Below are positions 1-8,358 of a DNA stretch of 64,000 nucleotides, one piece after another. Origin of the DNA: an uncultured Clostridia bacterium (GTDB lineage: Bacteria; Bacillota; Clostridia; Christensenellales; Aristaeellaceae); contig CALCQO010000047.1 of NCBI GenBank assembly GCA_937894675.1, positions 1-64,000 of the forward strand, given 5' to 3'. Made by a program: the position numbers and the translations under genes. Position 1 is the stretch's first letter. Each line of letters opens with the position of its first letter. The notes under the pieces were generated by a model, which had not been told where the DNA came from, ran no database searches, and saw only the letters and a list, made by a program, of their open reading frames with translations.

Positions 1-53
1 CCCGCAACCTGCTGATTACAAATCAGCTGCTCTGCCAATTGAGCTACACCAGC
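1..53 (-). tRNA. tRNA-Thr (TGT), partial
   Basis: Read on the minus strand, the gene begins with GCTGGTGTAGCTCAATTGG, the acceptor and D-arm of a tRNA. The anticodon loop TTTGTAA gives anticodon TGT, which decodes ACA (threonine). The window edge cuts the gene after the anticodon arm, so the variable loop, T-arm and 3' end are missing. It is the last visible member of a five-tRNA cluster transcribed leftwards from one promoter at 474-502. Confidence 0.9.
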
Positions 54-72
54 AAGGGCCCAACAGCAGGAA

Positions 73-149
73 TGGCGACCCGGAAGGGGCTCGAACCCTC
101 GACCTCCAGCGTGACAGGCTGGCATTCTAACCAACTGAACTACCGGGCC
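73..149 (-). tRNA. tRNA-Asp (GTC)
   Basis: This is a full 77-nt cloverleaf with an encoded CCA end. The anticodon stem CCAGC/GCTGG encloses loop CTGTCAC, so the anticodon is GTC (Asp). The T-loop GGTTCGAGCC is canonical. It lies 20 nt downstream of the Thr tRNA's 5' end on the same transcript and 3 nt from the next tRNA. Confidence 0.96.
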
Positions 150-152
150 ATG

Positions 153-229
153 TGGTGGGCCTTCAGGGACTTGAACCCCGGACCAACCGGTTATGAGCCG
201 GCCGCTCTGACCAACTGAGCTAAAGGCCC
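153..229 (-). tRNA. tRNA with CAT anticodon (elongator Met or Ile2)
   Basis: This is a 77-nt cloverleaf with encoded CCA. The anticodon loop is CTCATAA, giving CAT. The acceptor stem GGGCCTT pairs with AAGGCCC, so it is not the initiator tRNA, which has an unpaired first position and three G-C pairs in the anticodon stem. The body resembles the Firmicute class that is either elongator Met or the Ile2 tRNA modified to lysidine by TilS. The sequence alone does not settle which. Confidence 0.85.
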
Positions 230-257
230 AAACTCATTCCTAAATCAGGAGGAAAAG

Positions 258-332
258 TGGTGACCCCGAGGGGACTCGAACCCCTGTTACCGCCGTGAAA
301 GGGCGGTGTCTTGACCGCTTGACCACGGGGCC
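258..332 (-). tRNA. tRNA-Glu (TTC)
   Basis: This is a 75-nt cloverleaf with encoded CCA, starting GGCCCCGTGGTCAAGCGG. The anticodon loop CTTTCAC carries TTC (Glu). The T-loop GGTTCGAGTCC is intact. It is the second gene of the cluster in transcription order. Confidence 0.96.
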
Positions 333-359
333 ATACCGTTTTATCCCTAAAACCCAAAA

Positions 360-436
360 TGGTCGGGGTGAAGGGATTCGAACCCCCGGCCCCATGCTCC
401 CAAAGCACGTGCGCTACCAGACTGCGCTACACCCCG
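360..436 (-). tRNA. tRNA-Pro (TGG)
   Basis: This is a 77-nt cloverleaf with encoded CCA, starting CGGGGTGTAGCGCAGTCTGG, the usual bacterial Pro acceptor and D-arm. The anticodon loop TTTGGGA contains TGG. It is the first gene of the cluster, about 30 nt after the predicted transcription start of the promoter at 474-502. Confidence 0.96.
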
Positions 437-473
437 AAGGTTGCGCCGCGTCATTGATTCAGCGGCGAATTGC

Positions 474-502
474 ATTCTACAGGAAACAGGCGCTTGTGTC
501 AA
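474..502 (-). promoter_or_regulatory. sigma-A promoter of the tRNA cluster
   Basis: On the minus strand there is TTGACA (497-502), a 17-nt spacer and TAGAAT (474-479). The -35 is perfect and the -10 has one mismatch. It points towards tRNA-Pro and has no open reading frame behind it, as expected for a strong stable-RNA promoter. Confidence 0.85.
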
Positions 503-602
503 GCAGAAATATTAAATTATTTCACGAATGGTTTTCACTTCGCTGATGCGGCTTTATTAAATGTGAATAAACTGCCAATTCTGCTTGCAAAGCCAATACT
601 AA

Positions 603-631
603 TTGACAATTATCCTGTGTTTTATTATGAT
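603..631 (+). promoter_or_regulatory. sigma-A promoter of the cyclophilin-zapA-U32-mutS2 block
   Basis: TTGACA (603-608), 17 nt, TATGAT (626-631). This is close to consensus and 27 nt upstream of the cyclophilin start. With the tRNA promoter it makes the 437-657 gap a divergent promoter region; nothing else was seen in that gap. Confidence 0.85.
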
Positions 632-657
632 GAAATCAAACATTTTGGAGGTAAAGA

Positions 658-1191
658 ATGATGTCTACCAATAATCCGCAGTTTGTCATCACCATGGAAA
701 ATGGAAGCCAGATGAAGGGCGAGCTCTATCCTGACATCGCGCCCGAATCGGTGGGTAATTTCATCTCATTGGCAAAAAGCGGCTTCTATAACGGCTTGAT
801 TTTTCACAGGGTTATTCCGGGGTTTATGATTCAGGGCGGATGCCCCGACGGCACAGGAATGGGCGGTCCCGGCTACTGCATCAAGGGCGAGTTCGCGTCC
901 AACGGTTTCAGGAACGACTTAAAGCACACACAAGGCGTCCTCAGCATGGCCCGCAGCATGATGAAGGATTCTGCAGGCTCCCAGTTTTTCATCATGACCA
1001 GCACCTCCCCTCATCTGGATGGGGACTATGCTGCCTTTGGCAAGGTACTGGAGGGGCTTGATGCCGCCAACGCCATTGTGAATACACCTGCCAACAGACA
1101 GGACAAACCCCTGACCCCGCAGCGTATTCAATCCATCGAGATTATCATGGATGAAGGCGCCGCCTATCCCTTCACAAAACGACCCAGATAA
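658..1191 (+). CDS. peptidyl-prolyl cis-trans isomerase, cyclophilin type
   Basis: This 177-residue cytoplasmic cyclophilin catalyses cis-trans isomerisation of X-Pro bonds. The family core is clear: FISLAKSGFYNGLIFHRVIP with the catalytic Arg after FH near residue 47, the GGCPDGTGMGGPGY segment, a QFFIMT stretch and the LDGDYAAFGKVLEGLD block. It has no signal peptide, unlike extracellular cyclophilins. GGAGGT at 647-652 serves ATG 658; a second ATG at 661 is equally usable. At 177 residues it is longer than the roughly 145-residue Bacillus PpiB, mostly at the C-terminus. It heads the transcript that continues into zapA. Confidence 0.93.
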   Translation: MMSTNNPQFVITMENGSQMKGELYPDIAPESVGNFISLAKSGFYNGLIFHRVIPGFMIQGGCPDGTGMGGPGYCIKGEFASNGFRNDLKHTQGVLSMARSMMKDSAGSQFFIMTSTSPHLDGDYAAFGKVLEGLDAANAIVNTPANRQDKPLTPQRIQSIEIIMDEGAAYPFTKRPR

Positions 1192-1203
1192 TGGAAGAAA
1201 CGA

Positions 1204-1467
1204 ATGGACGAAAGAAAAACTTACAACATTTCATTGATTGGCCGATCCTTCAAACTTTCTTCCTCTGAGAATGAGGAGCATGTGCAGCGCGTCGCCAAGA
1301 TGGCGGAAAATAGTATGTCAGAAACCATGATGCTCGATAAACGTATCAGTTTTGAAACCGCCGCCGCCGTCACCGCTCTTCGATTCTCCGAGGAAATTAT
1401 CCGTTTGCAGGACGATTTAACCAGGCTGCGGAGGGAACTGGCAGATGCCAGAAACAAAGATACCTGA
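1204..1467 (+). CDS. zapA: cell division protein ZapA
   Basis: This 87-residue protein belongs to the ZapA family, small dimeric coiled-coil proteins that bind FtsZ and bundle protofilaments at midcell. The N-terminal part (about 5-50) has the family beta-strand and helix with a YNISLIGRSFKL start. The remainder is a long amphipathic helix rich in Glu, Arg and Leu, the coiled-coil dimer stem. It lies 12 nt after the cyclophilin stop and overlaps the U32 gene by 23 nt. zapA-U32 peptidase-mutS2 is a recurrent Firmicute gene order, which supports the call despite the short length. Confidence 0.85.
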   Translation: MDERKTYNISLIGRSFKLSSSENEEHVQRVAKMAENSMSETMMLDKRISFETAAAVTALRFSEEIIRLQDDLTRLRRELADARNKDT

Positions 1468-3796
1468 GCTCCTTTCCCCTGCAGGCAGCATGGATTCTCT
1501 ATGGGCTGCCATCAATAATGGCGCGGACGCTGTCTATTTAGGGGCGTCCTCTTTTGGCGCGCGCTCTTCCGCTGGTTTTGACGCGCAGGCATTACAGCAA
1601 GCGGTTCAGACAGCTCACCTGTATGGAAAGAGAGTATATGTAACCCTGAATACACTCATCAAGGAGAAAGAGTTCCCGGCTTTTACCCAGGCTCTATTGC
1701 AGGTTGTGGAGGCAGGGGCGGACGCGGTGCTGGTTCAGGACACCGGTGCGCTGCTGTATATCAAGAAGCATTTCCCCCATATCCCTGTCCACGCCAGCAC
1801 GCAGATGACCATCCATACCCTGCATGGCGCGCAAGCAGCAAAGCATCTGGGAATTGACCGGGTTGTTTTTGCCAGGGAAACTTCTTTATCTACGCTGGAA
1901 AAGGCTGTGGACGCCGGTATCGAGGTGGAAGTGTTTGTTCACGGCGCCCTTTGTGTTTCCGTTAGCGGCCAATGCACCCTCTCGGCAATGAACGGCGGCC
2001 GCAGCGGGAACAGAGGCCGCTGCGCGCAGCCTTGCAGAATGATGTACACCTATCGTAATCAAGCCGGTGCTTGGCTGTCCCCCCGAGATATCCGGATGGC
2101 AGAGAATATCCAGGGCTTGAAGGAGGCTGGAATTGCCAGCCTCAAGATCGAAGGCAGGTTGAAAAGGCCGGAATATGTCGCGGTCGTCACAAAAATCTAT
2201 CGGAAACTGCTGAATGAGGCTGATAACACATTCCAAATTAAAAACGCTGACCAACAGGCGCTTGAGCAAATTTTCAACAGGGGCGGATTCAGCAAAGGGT
2301 ATGTCTTTGGTGACGAGGACGCGGATATTATCAATCCTCTCCATGTATCCCATGAAGGGATTCCCATCGGTGTCGTTACCGCATGCAGAAGAATCGGGGA
2401 TAAGTACCTTGGTACTATTCGCCTCACCCTTTCGCTGCAGGATCAGGATGGGTTAGAGATTCGCGGAAAGAATCAGCAGGGGATGATTTATTCAGGGAAG
2501 GAAGCATTCCCATCGGAAACCGTTGATATTCGGCTACATAAGGCCGCTTCTCCTGGCGATGTGGTATATCGGCTGGACAGCGCTTGGCAATTAAGTGAAG
2601 CCCGGAAATCCATCGGCGTCCAGGGCGCTCCTCCCATTGAACTGGACGCGTCTCTTTTCCTTGAGCCGGGTGCTCCAGCCGCTTTCACCTTATCCGATGG
2701 GCAGGTTTCCGTAACCGCCAGAGGTTCAGACGCGCAGGCCGCCCAAAAAGCACCTCTTACTTTGGATAACACAAAAAACGCCATGACAAAAGCCGGGGCA
2801 TTTCCAACAACGATAAAGAACTACCGCTTTAATAACACATCCCCTGCCTTTTTGCCGGTATCCTCGCTGAACCAACTTAGAAGGGGTGCTTTGGAACAAT
2901 ACTTTCAAACCCGTTTAGAAAGGTATGAACATCAAAAGGCACGGGAAAGCTATCAGCCCATCCCTCAGAACAAATCAAAGCAAAAAAGTCCGCATGGGTT
3001 GATTTTGCAAAGCGCGGATATCAACAATATCGCCGAATACAAAGCACTTGGAATCAACCATTTCTATTACGCCCCAACCGACTACCATCAAGAACTTCTT
3101 GAGGAGTCCCAGGCAAAGTTGTCCCCAACAGACGCTTTGGTTATTCCCAGGCAGACAAGCGATGATACCTTGTCCATGCTGATAAACCTGTCGCGGCAAT
3201 ACCAATTGCCTGTTGTAATCAACAACATCGGCCAGTTAAGCAAGGAATGGGCAAATACCGTCATCGCAGGTTACGGTATTCATGTCTGGAACAACAATAC
3301 CATCAGCATGCTCCATGAACAGGGTATAGTCGTGGCAACTTTGTCGCGCGAGTTGACGTACCAGGAGAGTGATGATCTAACTGATGGCATCATGCCCCTA
3401 ATTCAACCAGTGTATGGAAGAAACGCGCTGATGGTGCTGAACCACTGCCCGGAAAGGGTGTATCAGAAGCTGTCCAAGGGGCATGCTGGTTGCAGGCTTT
3501 GCCACCAAAACCAAGGTACCAGAGGACAGTTTTTAACGGACCGCCTGGGCGCCGCCTTTCCCCTGTACCCTTTGCACATGCCGGAAGGATGCGCTAACTA
3601 CCTACTTGACGATAAACCATTGCACATTGGCGACAAAGCATCTGCACGCTATGCATGGATGATGAACATGACTTTGGAAACCCCAGAGGAAATAAAAGAA
3701 ATCATTACATACTATGCTGCCCTTCGGAAAGGGGAGGCAAGCGCCATACCCCAAATGCCGTACTATCATGGCAGGTACCAGAAGGGTGTCCAATAG
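1445..3796 (+). CDS. U32 family peptidase (RlhA/YhbU-like, long form)
   Basis: This 783-residue U32 protein starts PELLSPAGSMDSLWAAINNG, the standard N-terminal signature. It contains the family motif around residues 165-200 (HGALCVSVSGQC, then SGNRGRCAQPC), whose cysteines are conserved, and a large C-terminal extension of the DUF3656 type. U32 members include collagenase-like proteases and E. coli RlhA, which hydroxylates 23S rRNA C2501; the long C-terminally extended form is closer to the RlhA-like group. An RNA-modification role is therefore as likely as proteolysis. GGAGGG at 1430-1435 lies inside zapA and sets the ATG at 1445, suggesting translational coupling. Further cysteines near 678-681 (CRLCHQ) could bind metal. 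Confidence 0.88.
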   Translation: MPETKIPELLSPAGSMDSLWAAINNGADAVYLGASSFGARSSAGFDAQALQQAVQTAHLYGKRVYVTLNTLIKEKEFPAFTQALLQVVEAGADAVLVQDTGALLYIKKHFPHIPVHASTQMTIHTLHGAQAAKHLGIDRVVFARETSLSTLEKAVDAGIEVEVFVHGALCVSVSGQCTLSAMNGGRSGNRGRCAQPCRMMYTYRNQAGAWLSPRDIRMAENIQGLKEAGIASLKIEGRLKRPEYVAVVTKIYRKLLNEADNTFQIKNADQQALEQIFNRGGFSKGYVFGDEDADIINPLHVSHEGIPIGVVTACRRIGDKYLGTIRLTLSLQDQDGLEIRGKNQQGMIYSGKEAFPSETVDIRLHKAASPGDVVYRLDSAWQLSEARKSIGVQGAPPIELDASLFLEPGAPAAFTLSDGQVSVTARGSDAQAAQKAPLTLDNTKNAMTKAGAFPTTIKNYRFNNTSPAFLPVSSLNQLRRGALEQYFQTRLERYEHQKARESYQPIPQNKSKQKSPHGLILQSADINNIAEYKALGINHFYYAPTDYHQELLEESQAKLSPTDALVIPRQTSDDTLSMLINLSRQYQLPVVINNIGQLSKEWANTVIAGYGIHVWNNNTISMLHEQGIVVATLSRELTYQESDDLTDGIMPLIQPVYGRNALMVLNHCPERVYQKLSKGHAGCRLCHQNQGTRGQFLTDRLGAAFPLYPLHMPEGCANYLLDDKPLHIGDKASARYAWMMNMTLETPEEIKEIITYYAALRKGEASAIPQMPYYHGRYQKGVQ

Positions 3797-3810
3797 CAAA
3801 GCGAGGATCT

Positions 3811-6162
3811 ATGAACGAGAGAGCAATCAGAGTCCTGGAGTTTCATAAAATCAAAGAACAGCTGGCTTCTCTGGCCATGACCCAGGCCGGCAGCGAGCAA
3901 TGTCTGGGTTTGCTGCCATTTGCGCGCCTGGATCAGGTTGAGCGTGCTCAGCAGGAAACCGAAGAAGCCATGTATGTGCTTAATTACCGGGGAGACAGCC
4001 CCTTGGTGTACTTTTCCGATGTTCGCCCTTCCTTGGACAGAGCTTCCAAAGGAGCCGTGCTGTCCCCCCGCATGCTGCTGGATATCGGCATGTCCCTGCA
4101 GGCCGCCCGCACTGTACGCAGCGCCTTGCAGACAGATAATGAGTATATGGCGTTGTTGGCAACCATCGCGTCCCGCCTGCAGCCAATCCGCTCGTTGGAG
4201 AATGATATCAATGAGTCCTTTCTTGGGGACGACCAGATTGCGGACCAGGCTAGCAGTGAACTGGCATCCATCAGACGGCAAATCCGTTTATGCAATGAAA
4301 GGGTGCGTGATAAACTCAACGCCCTGATACACCAGCCGTCCTACGCGAAGTATCTGCAAGAGCCTTTGATCACCGTTCGAAACGGGCGCTATGTTATCCC
4401 CGTCCGTCAGGAATTCCGCCAGAACATCCCCGGCTTGGTGCACGACCAGTCCTCCAGCGGGGCAACCCTGTTTATTGAGCCCATGGCGTTGGTGGAACTG
4501 GGCAATGAATTAAAGCAGTGGACTGCGAAAGAAGAACAGGAAATCGAGCGGATCCTTGCCGCTTTTTCCGCTCAAGTGGGCGACAGCGCGGATGTGATTG
4601 AGAATAATATCGAAACCCTGGCAGATTTGGATTTTATTTTCGCCAAGGCGAAACTTGCGCGGGATATGGATGCCATCCGGCCCAAGATGAATGACAAACA
4701 GTACATCAAACTGATTAAAGTACGCCATCCCCTGATAGCCAGGGAAACCGTTGTGCCCTGTGACTTATGGCTTGGGCAGGATTTTACCACGCTAATTATT
4801 ACCGGCCCCAACACGGGCGGAAAAACCGTTACGCTGAAAACCGTGGGGCTTATGACCTTGATGGCTCAATCCGGTTTGCATGTCCCGGGCGCTATCGGAA
4901 CGGAGCTTTCCTTGTTTGACGAAGTATACGCGGATATCGGGGATGAGCAAAGCATCGAGCAGTCGCTGTCTACTTTTTCGTCTCACATGACAAACATCGT
5001 CCATATTCTGGAAGTCGTGGAAAACAATTGCCTTGTTCTCTTTGATGAACTGGGTGCGGGCACAGACCCGACAGAGGGCGCCGCCCTGGCGCAGGCCATT
5101 TTAACCCATTTGAAAAAGCGCTCCATATGTACCATCGCCACGACGCATTACAGCGAGTTGAAAGCCTACGCACTGACAACGCCTGGCGTGGAGAACGCGA
5201 GCGTTGAGTTTGATATCAGCACGTTGCGGCCCACTTTCCGCTTATCCATCGGCATTCCCGGCAAGTCCAACGCGTTTGAGATTTCCAAACGCCTCGGCCT
5301 CTCCCAGTCTTTGATTGACAGCGCGCAGGAATTGTTAAGCCATGAAAGCGTAAAGTTTGAGGATGTCATCGCCAATGCGGAGTATCACCGCCAGGTTGCT
5401 GAACGGGAAAGAGAACAATCCGCGCTGTTGTATGAAGAAGCAAATCAAGCCCGGCGCGCCGTGGATGCCATGCAGAAGGAGATCGAGGAAAAATATCGGT
5501 CCGCTGATAGAAAAGCGAAGGAAGAAGCCAAAAAGATAATCGACAAAGCCAAGCGTGAGAGCGCTGAAATAGTCGCTGAATTACGGCTGCTTAAAGAAAG
5601 CGGAGGCGCGCGCTCCCATGAGATGGACAGATTGAACAAACGTCTGCAGACAGCCCAGGAAGCCTTGCAGGAAGGTCTTGAGCGAAAGCAAAACAAGGAT
5701 TCCCTGAAGGCTGGTGAGGTATCCGTTGGAGATGAAGTTATCTTTGTAGACCTTGGCACCCCCGCTACCGTATTAACCTTGCCCGACAGCAAGGAAGAAC
5801 TGATGGTGCAGGCGGGCATCATCAAAATGAAAGTGCATATCAGCCAGCTGAAAGCCGCGAAAACCCCTAAAAAGGAAAACAAGACCAGTGTTCACACAAA
5901 GCGCGCTGGCGGCAGCACCGCTTCGCTTGAGTGTGACGTTCGTGGCCTGTCCCTTGACGAAGCACTGATGGAAGTAGATAATTATCTTGATATGGCTGTC
6001 ATGAACGGTTTGATGGAGGTTTCAATCATCCATGGCAAAGGGACAGGCGTACTGCGTTCCGGCATACAGAAGCATCTGAAGCAGGTGCCGCAAGTGAAAA
6101 GTTACCGCCTTGGCATCTATGGGGAAGGCGAGAGCGGCGTAACCATTGTGACGTTGAAATAG
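3811..6162 (+). CDS. mutS2: endonuclease MutS2
   Basis: This is MutS2, about 783 residues, matching the usual 780-790. The ATPase core has Walker A GPNTGGKT near residue 332, Walker B DELGAGTDPTEGA near 412 and the ATTHYSELKAYA switch. A charged coiled-coil region (about 510-640) is followed by a C-terminal Smr nuclease domain with the DVRGLSLDEA and IHGKGTGVLR motifs (about 705-783). MutS2 lacks the mismatch-recognition domain of MutS. It suppresses recombination and, in Bacillus, acts on collided ribosomes. An in-frame ATG lies upstream inside the U32 gene, but ATG 3811 with GAGGA at 3803-3807 gives the family-typical N-terminus (NERAIRVLEFHKIKEQL). Confidence 0.96.
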   Translation: MNERAIRVLEFHKIKEQLASLAMTQAGSEQCLGLLPFARLDQVERAQQETEEAMYVLNYRGDSPLVYFSDVRPSLDRASKGAVLSPRMLLDIGMSLQAARTVRSALQTDNEYMALLATIASRLQPIRSLENDINESFLGDDQIADQASSELASIRRQIRLCNERVRDKLNALIHQPSYAKYLQEPLITVRNGRYVIPVRQEFRQNIPGLVHDQSSSGATLFIEPMALVELGNELKQWTAKEEQEIERILAAFSAQVGDSADVIENNIETLADLDFIFAKAKLARDMDAIRPKMNDKQYIKLIKVRHPLIARETVVPCDLWLGQDFTTLIITGPNTGGKTVTLKTVGLMTLMAQSGLHVPGAIGTELSLFDEVYADIGDEQSIEQSLSTFSSHMTNIVHILEVVENNCLVLFDELGAGTDPTEGAALAQAILTHLKKRSICTIATTHYSELKAYALTTPGVENASVEFDISTLRPTFRLSIGIPGKSNAFEISKRLGLSQSLIDSAQELLSHESVKFEDVIANAEYHRQVAEREREQSALLYEEANQARRAVDAMQKEIEEKYRSADRKAKEEAKKIIDKAKRESAEIVAELRLLKESGGARSHEMDRLNKRLQTAQEALQEGLERKQNKDSLKAGEVSVGDEVIFVDLGTPATVLTLPDSKEELMVQAGIIKMKVHISQLKAAKTPKKENKTSVHTKRAGGSTASLECDVRGLSLDEALMEVDNYLDMAVMNGLMEVSIIHGKGTGVLRSGIQKHLKQVPQVKSYRLGIYGEGESGVTIVTLK

Positions 6163-6175
6163 GAAGGTGAAGGAC

Positions 6176-6865
6176 ATGAATGTAAACCAGCAGATTATGG
6201 TGGTTGATGATGATAAAAATATCGCGGAATTAATCCGCCTGTATCTGGAAAAGGAAGGGTATCAGGTTTCCTGTTATCACCGCGGCGATGAAGCGCTGGA
6301 GGCGTTCAAACGCAACCCGCCGGCCTTATTGCTGTTGGATATCATGCTGCCCGGCCTGGACGGCTGGCAGGTTTGCCGCGCGGTTAGGCAAATCAGCGCC
6401 ATCCCCATCATCATGCTGTCCGCCAAAGATGAAACATTTGATAAAGTGCTGGGGTTGGAGCTTGGCGCAGACGATTACATTACCAAGCCCTTTGACTCCA
6501 AAGAACTCATTGCCCGCATTAAGGCGGTGCTTCGCAGGGGCACATCAGCGGATCTGGAAGAGGAGTCCCTTTCTTATCCCGGTCTCAGCCTGAGCATGGA
6601 AAAATATGAAGTCGTCTACCAGGGCAAACAGATCGACATGCCTCCCAAAGAATTGGAGCTGCTTTTCTTCTTAGCATCCCATCAGAACCATGTGTTCACT
6701 AGGGAACAGCTCCTCGAAAAAGTATGGGGGTTTGACTATTTCGGTGACAGCCGCACGGTTGATGTCCATGTGAAGCGTATCCGGGAAAAACTCGTGGATA
6801 GTGAAAAGCTGGGATGGCAGATTAAAACCGTGTGGAGCGTCGGCTACAAGTTCGAGGTCGTTTAA
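6176..6865 (+). CDS. OmpR/PhoB-family response regulator
   Basis: This 229-residue regulator has an N-terminal receiver domain: acidic pair at D10-D12, phosphoacceptor D55 in LLLLDIMLPGLDG, and the conserved Thr/Ser and Lys (ITKPF). A C-terminal winged helix follows, ending with RTVDVHVKRIREKL and SVGYKFE, typical of OmpR/PhoB DNA-binding domains. A GTG at 6167 would add three residues, but GGAAGG at 6162-6167 is correctly spaced only for ATG 6176. The gene follows mutS2 by 13 nt, and its stop overlaps the kinase start by one base, so regulator and kinase form a pair. The stimulus and target genes are not visible. Confidence 0.93.
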   Translation: MNVNQQIMVVDDDKNIAELIRLYLEKEGYQVSCYHRGDEALEAFKRNPPALLLLDIMLPGLDGWQVCRAVRQISAIPIIMLSAKDETFDKVLGLELGADDYITKPFDSKELIARIKAVLRRGTSADLEEESLSYPGLSLSMEKYEVVYQGKQIDMPPKELELLFFLASHQNHVFTREQLLEKVWGFDYFGDSRTVDVHVKRIREKLVDSEKLGWQIKTVWSVGYKFEVV

Positions 6866-8358
6866 TGCTCAAACACCGCAGCACCTTCTTTTATATGATG
6901 GGCGTCAATGTCATCATCATGCTGCTCTGCTTTGCCCTGCTGTTTGGCGCGGCATACTTTACCATCCGGGATATACAAATCAACAACCGAGTGGCAGCCC
7001 TGAAAGGTCAGGCATACGATATCGCGGAGCTGGCCGGATCTGTCATGTCCCAGCAGAACAACCTGCTGCTCAGCTTCGGTACATCACCTGTGAAAAGGCT
7101 GCTGGAACAAAAAACAAGACGTTTATATGAAGACTACTCTGCCTATTGCCTGGTTGTGGACAGGAGCGGGCAAGGGTCTTCCTATTTTTTATCTATTCTG
7201 GATGAACACCAGGAGCTGAAAACAACGTTTGACGCGGAAAGCATCGCTACCATGCTGCAAAAGGTGCTGGAAGGCAATGAGATTGTCACGCAAATGGAAA
7301 GCAGCAGCGGCCCCATGTTTACGGTTGCCGTTCCTTTGGTGTACGCCCAGCGGGTGATTGGCGGTGTCTACATCCAGACAGCTGCCCAGTCCGTTCACCA
7401 AGCGTACCGAGGCCTGGGGATTACCATAGGGTTAAGCGCGGTTGCCCTGTTTGTCCTGGCCGCGGTTATCAGTTGGCGGTTTAATAAAAAGCTGACGGAG
7501 CCTCTTCGCGAAATGGCGAAGGTATCCCGGGATGTGGCCGCCGGCCACTTTGGACAGACGGTTTCCATAGATGAATCCGGCGCGCGGGAGATGACAGACT
7601 TATCCGTCGCGTTTAACTTGATGTCCAACCAGTTGGCGGAAACCGAACAGGTTAGGCGGGATTTTATCGCGAATGTTTCCCACGAGTTAAGCTCCCCCAT
7701 CACCAATATCCAGGGATTTATCGCGGGGGTGCTGGACGGCACCATAGCCAGCAACGATACAGAAAAGTATCTGGGTATCGCGCTGGATGAGACCAAGCGA
7801 ATCAGCAAACTGGTTTCAGGTTTGCTGAACCTATCCAAAATGGAAAGCGGTCAGGCGTTATCCATTACAAGTTTTGATATTCACGAGTTAATCCGACTGG
7901 TATCCATCACCATGATGAGCGCGATGGAAGCGAAGAAACACGAATTGTTCCTGAACTTCCATGAAGAACCTTTGTATGTTTCCGCCGACAGGGACAAAAT
8001 CGAACAAGTACTGATTAACCTATTGGATAACGCGGTGAAATACACCCCGGAATATGGGCAGATATCCGTATTGACGCGGGAAATTGACGATAGAACCGTA
8101 AGTGTTACCATCAAGGATAATGGCATCGGCATCCTTCCCGAGGATATCCCGCATGTGTTTGAACGTTTCTATATGGCTGAAAAAGCGCATACATCCGGCA
8201 AAGGAACAGGTCTGGGGCTGGCAATCTGCCGTCGGATTCTGGAAAATCACGGCCAGCAGATAACGGTAGCTTCCGCCGGAGAAGGAACCGCCTTTGAATT
8301 TACTTTGAATAAAGAAAAAGCATCCAGGAAGGATCGGGAAACAAACCATGCTGATTAA
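6865..8358 (+). CDS. membrane sensor histidine kinase
   Basis: This 497-residue kinase has TM1 (about 10-33), an extracellular sensor of roughly 150 residues, TM2 (about 188-210) and a HAMP linker. The HisKA phosphoacceptor is H273 in NVSHELSSPI. The ATPase domain shows LLDNAVKYTP (N box), DNGIGILPED (G1), ERFYMAEKAH (F) and GTGLGLAIC (G2). The H box reads SHELSSP instead of the common SHELRTP. The start overlaps the regulator stop as TAATG, with GAGGT at 6855-6859, so ATG 6865 is preferred over an upstream in-frame GTG. The layout resembles Firmicute PhoR/ResE-type kinases, but the signal is unknown. Confidence 0.93.
   Translation: MLKHRSTFFYMMGVNVIIMLLCFALLFGAAYFTIRDIQINNRVAALKGQAYDIAELAGSVMSQQNNLLLSFGTSPVKRLLEQKTRRLYEDYSAYCLVVDRSGQGSSYFLSILDEHQELKTTFDAESIATMLQKVLEGNEIVTQMESSSGPMFTVAVPLVYAQRVIGGVYIQTAAQSVHQAYRGLGITIGLSAVALFVLAAVISWRFNKKLTEPLREMAKVSRDVAAGHFGQTVSIDESGAREMTDLSVAFNLMSNQLAETEQVRRDFIANVSHELSSPITNIQGFIAGVLDGTIASNDTEKYLGIALDETKRISKLVSGLLNLSKMESGQALSITSFDIHELIRLVSITMMSAMEAKKHELFLNFHEEPLYVSADRDKIEQVLINLLDNAVKYTPEYGQISVLTREIDDRTVSVTIKDNGIGILPEDIPHVFERFYMAEKAHTSGKGTGLGLAICRRILENHGQQITVASAGEGTAFEFTLNKEKASRKDRETNHAD

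Noticed and set aside
3655..3810. N-terminal extension of MutS2 into the U32 gene
   Set aside because: The extra 52 residues match no MutS2 protein and are the shadow of the U32 C-terminus; ATG 3811 has a ribosome site.
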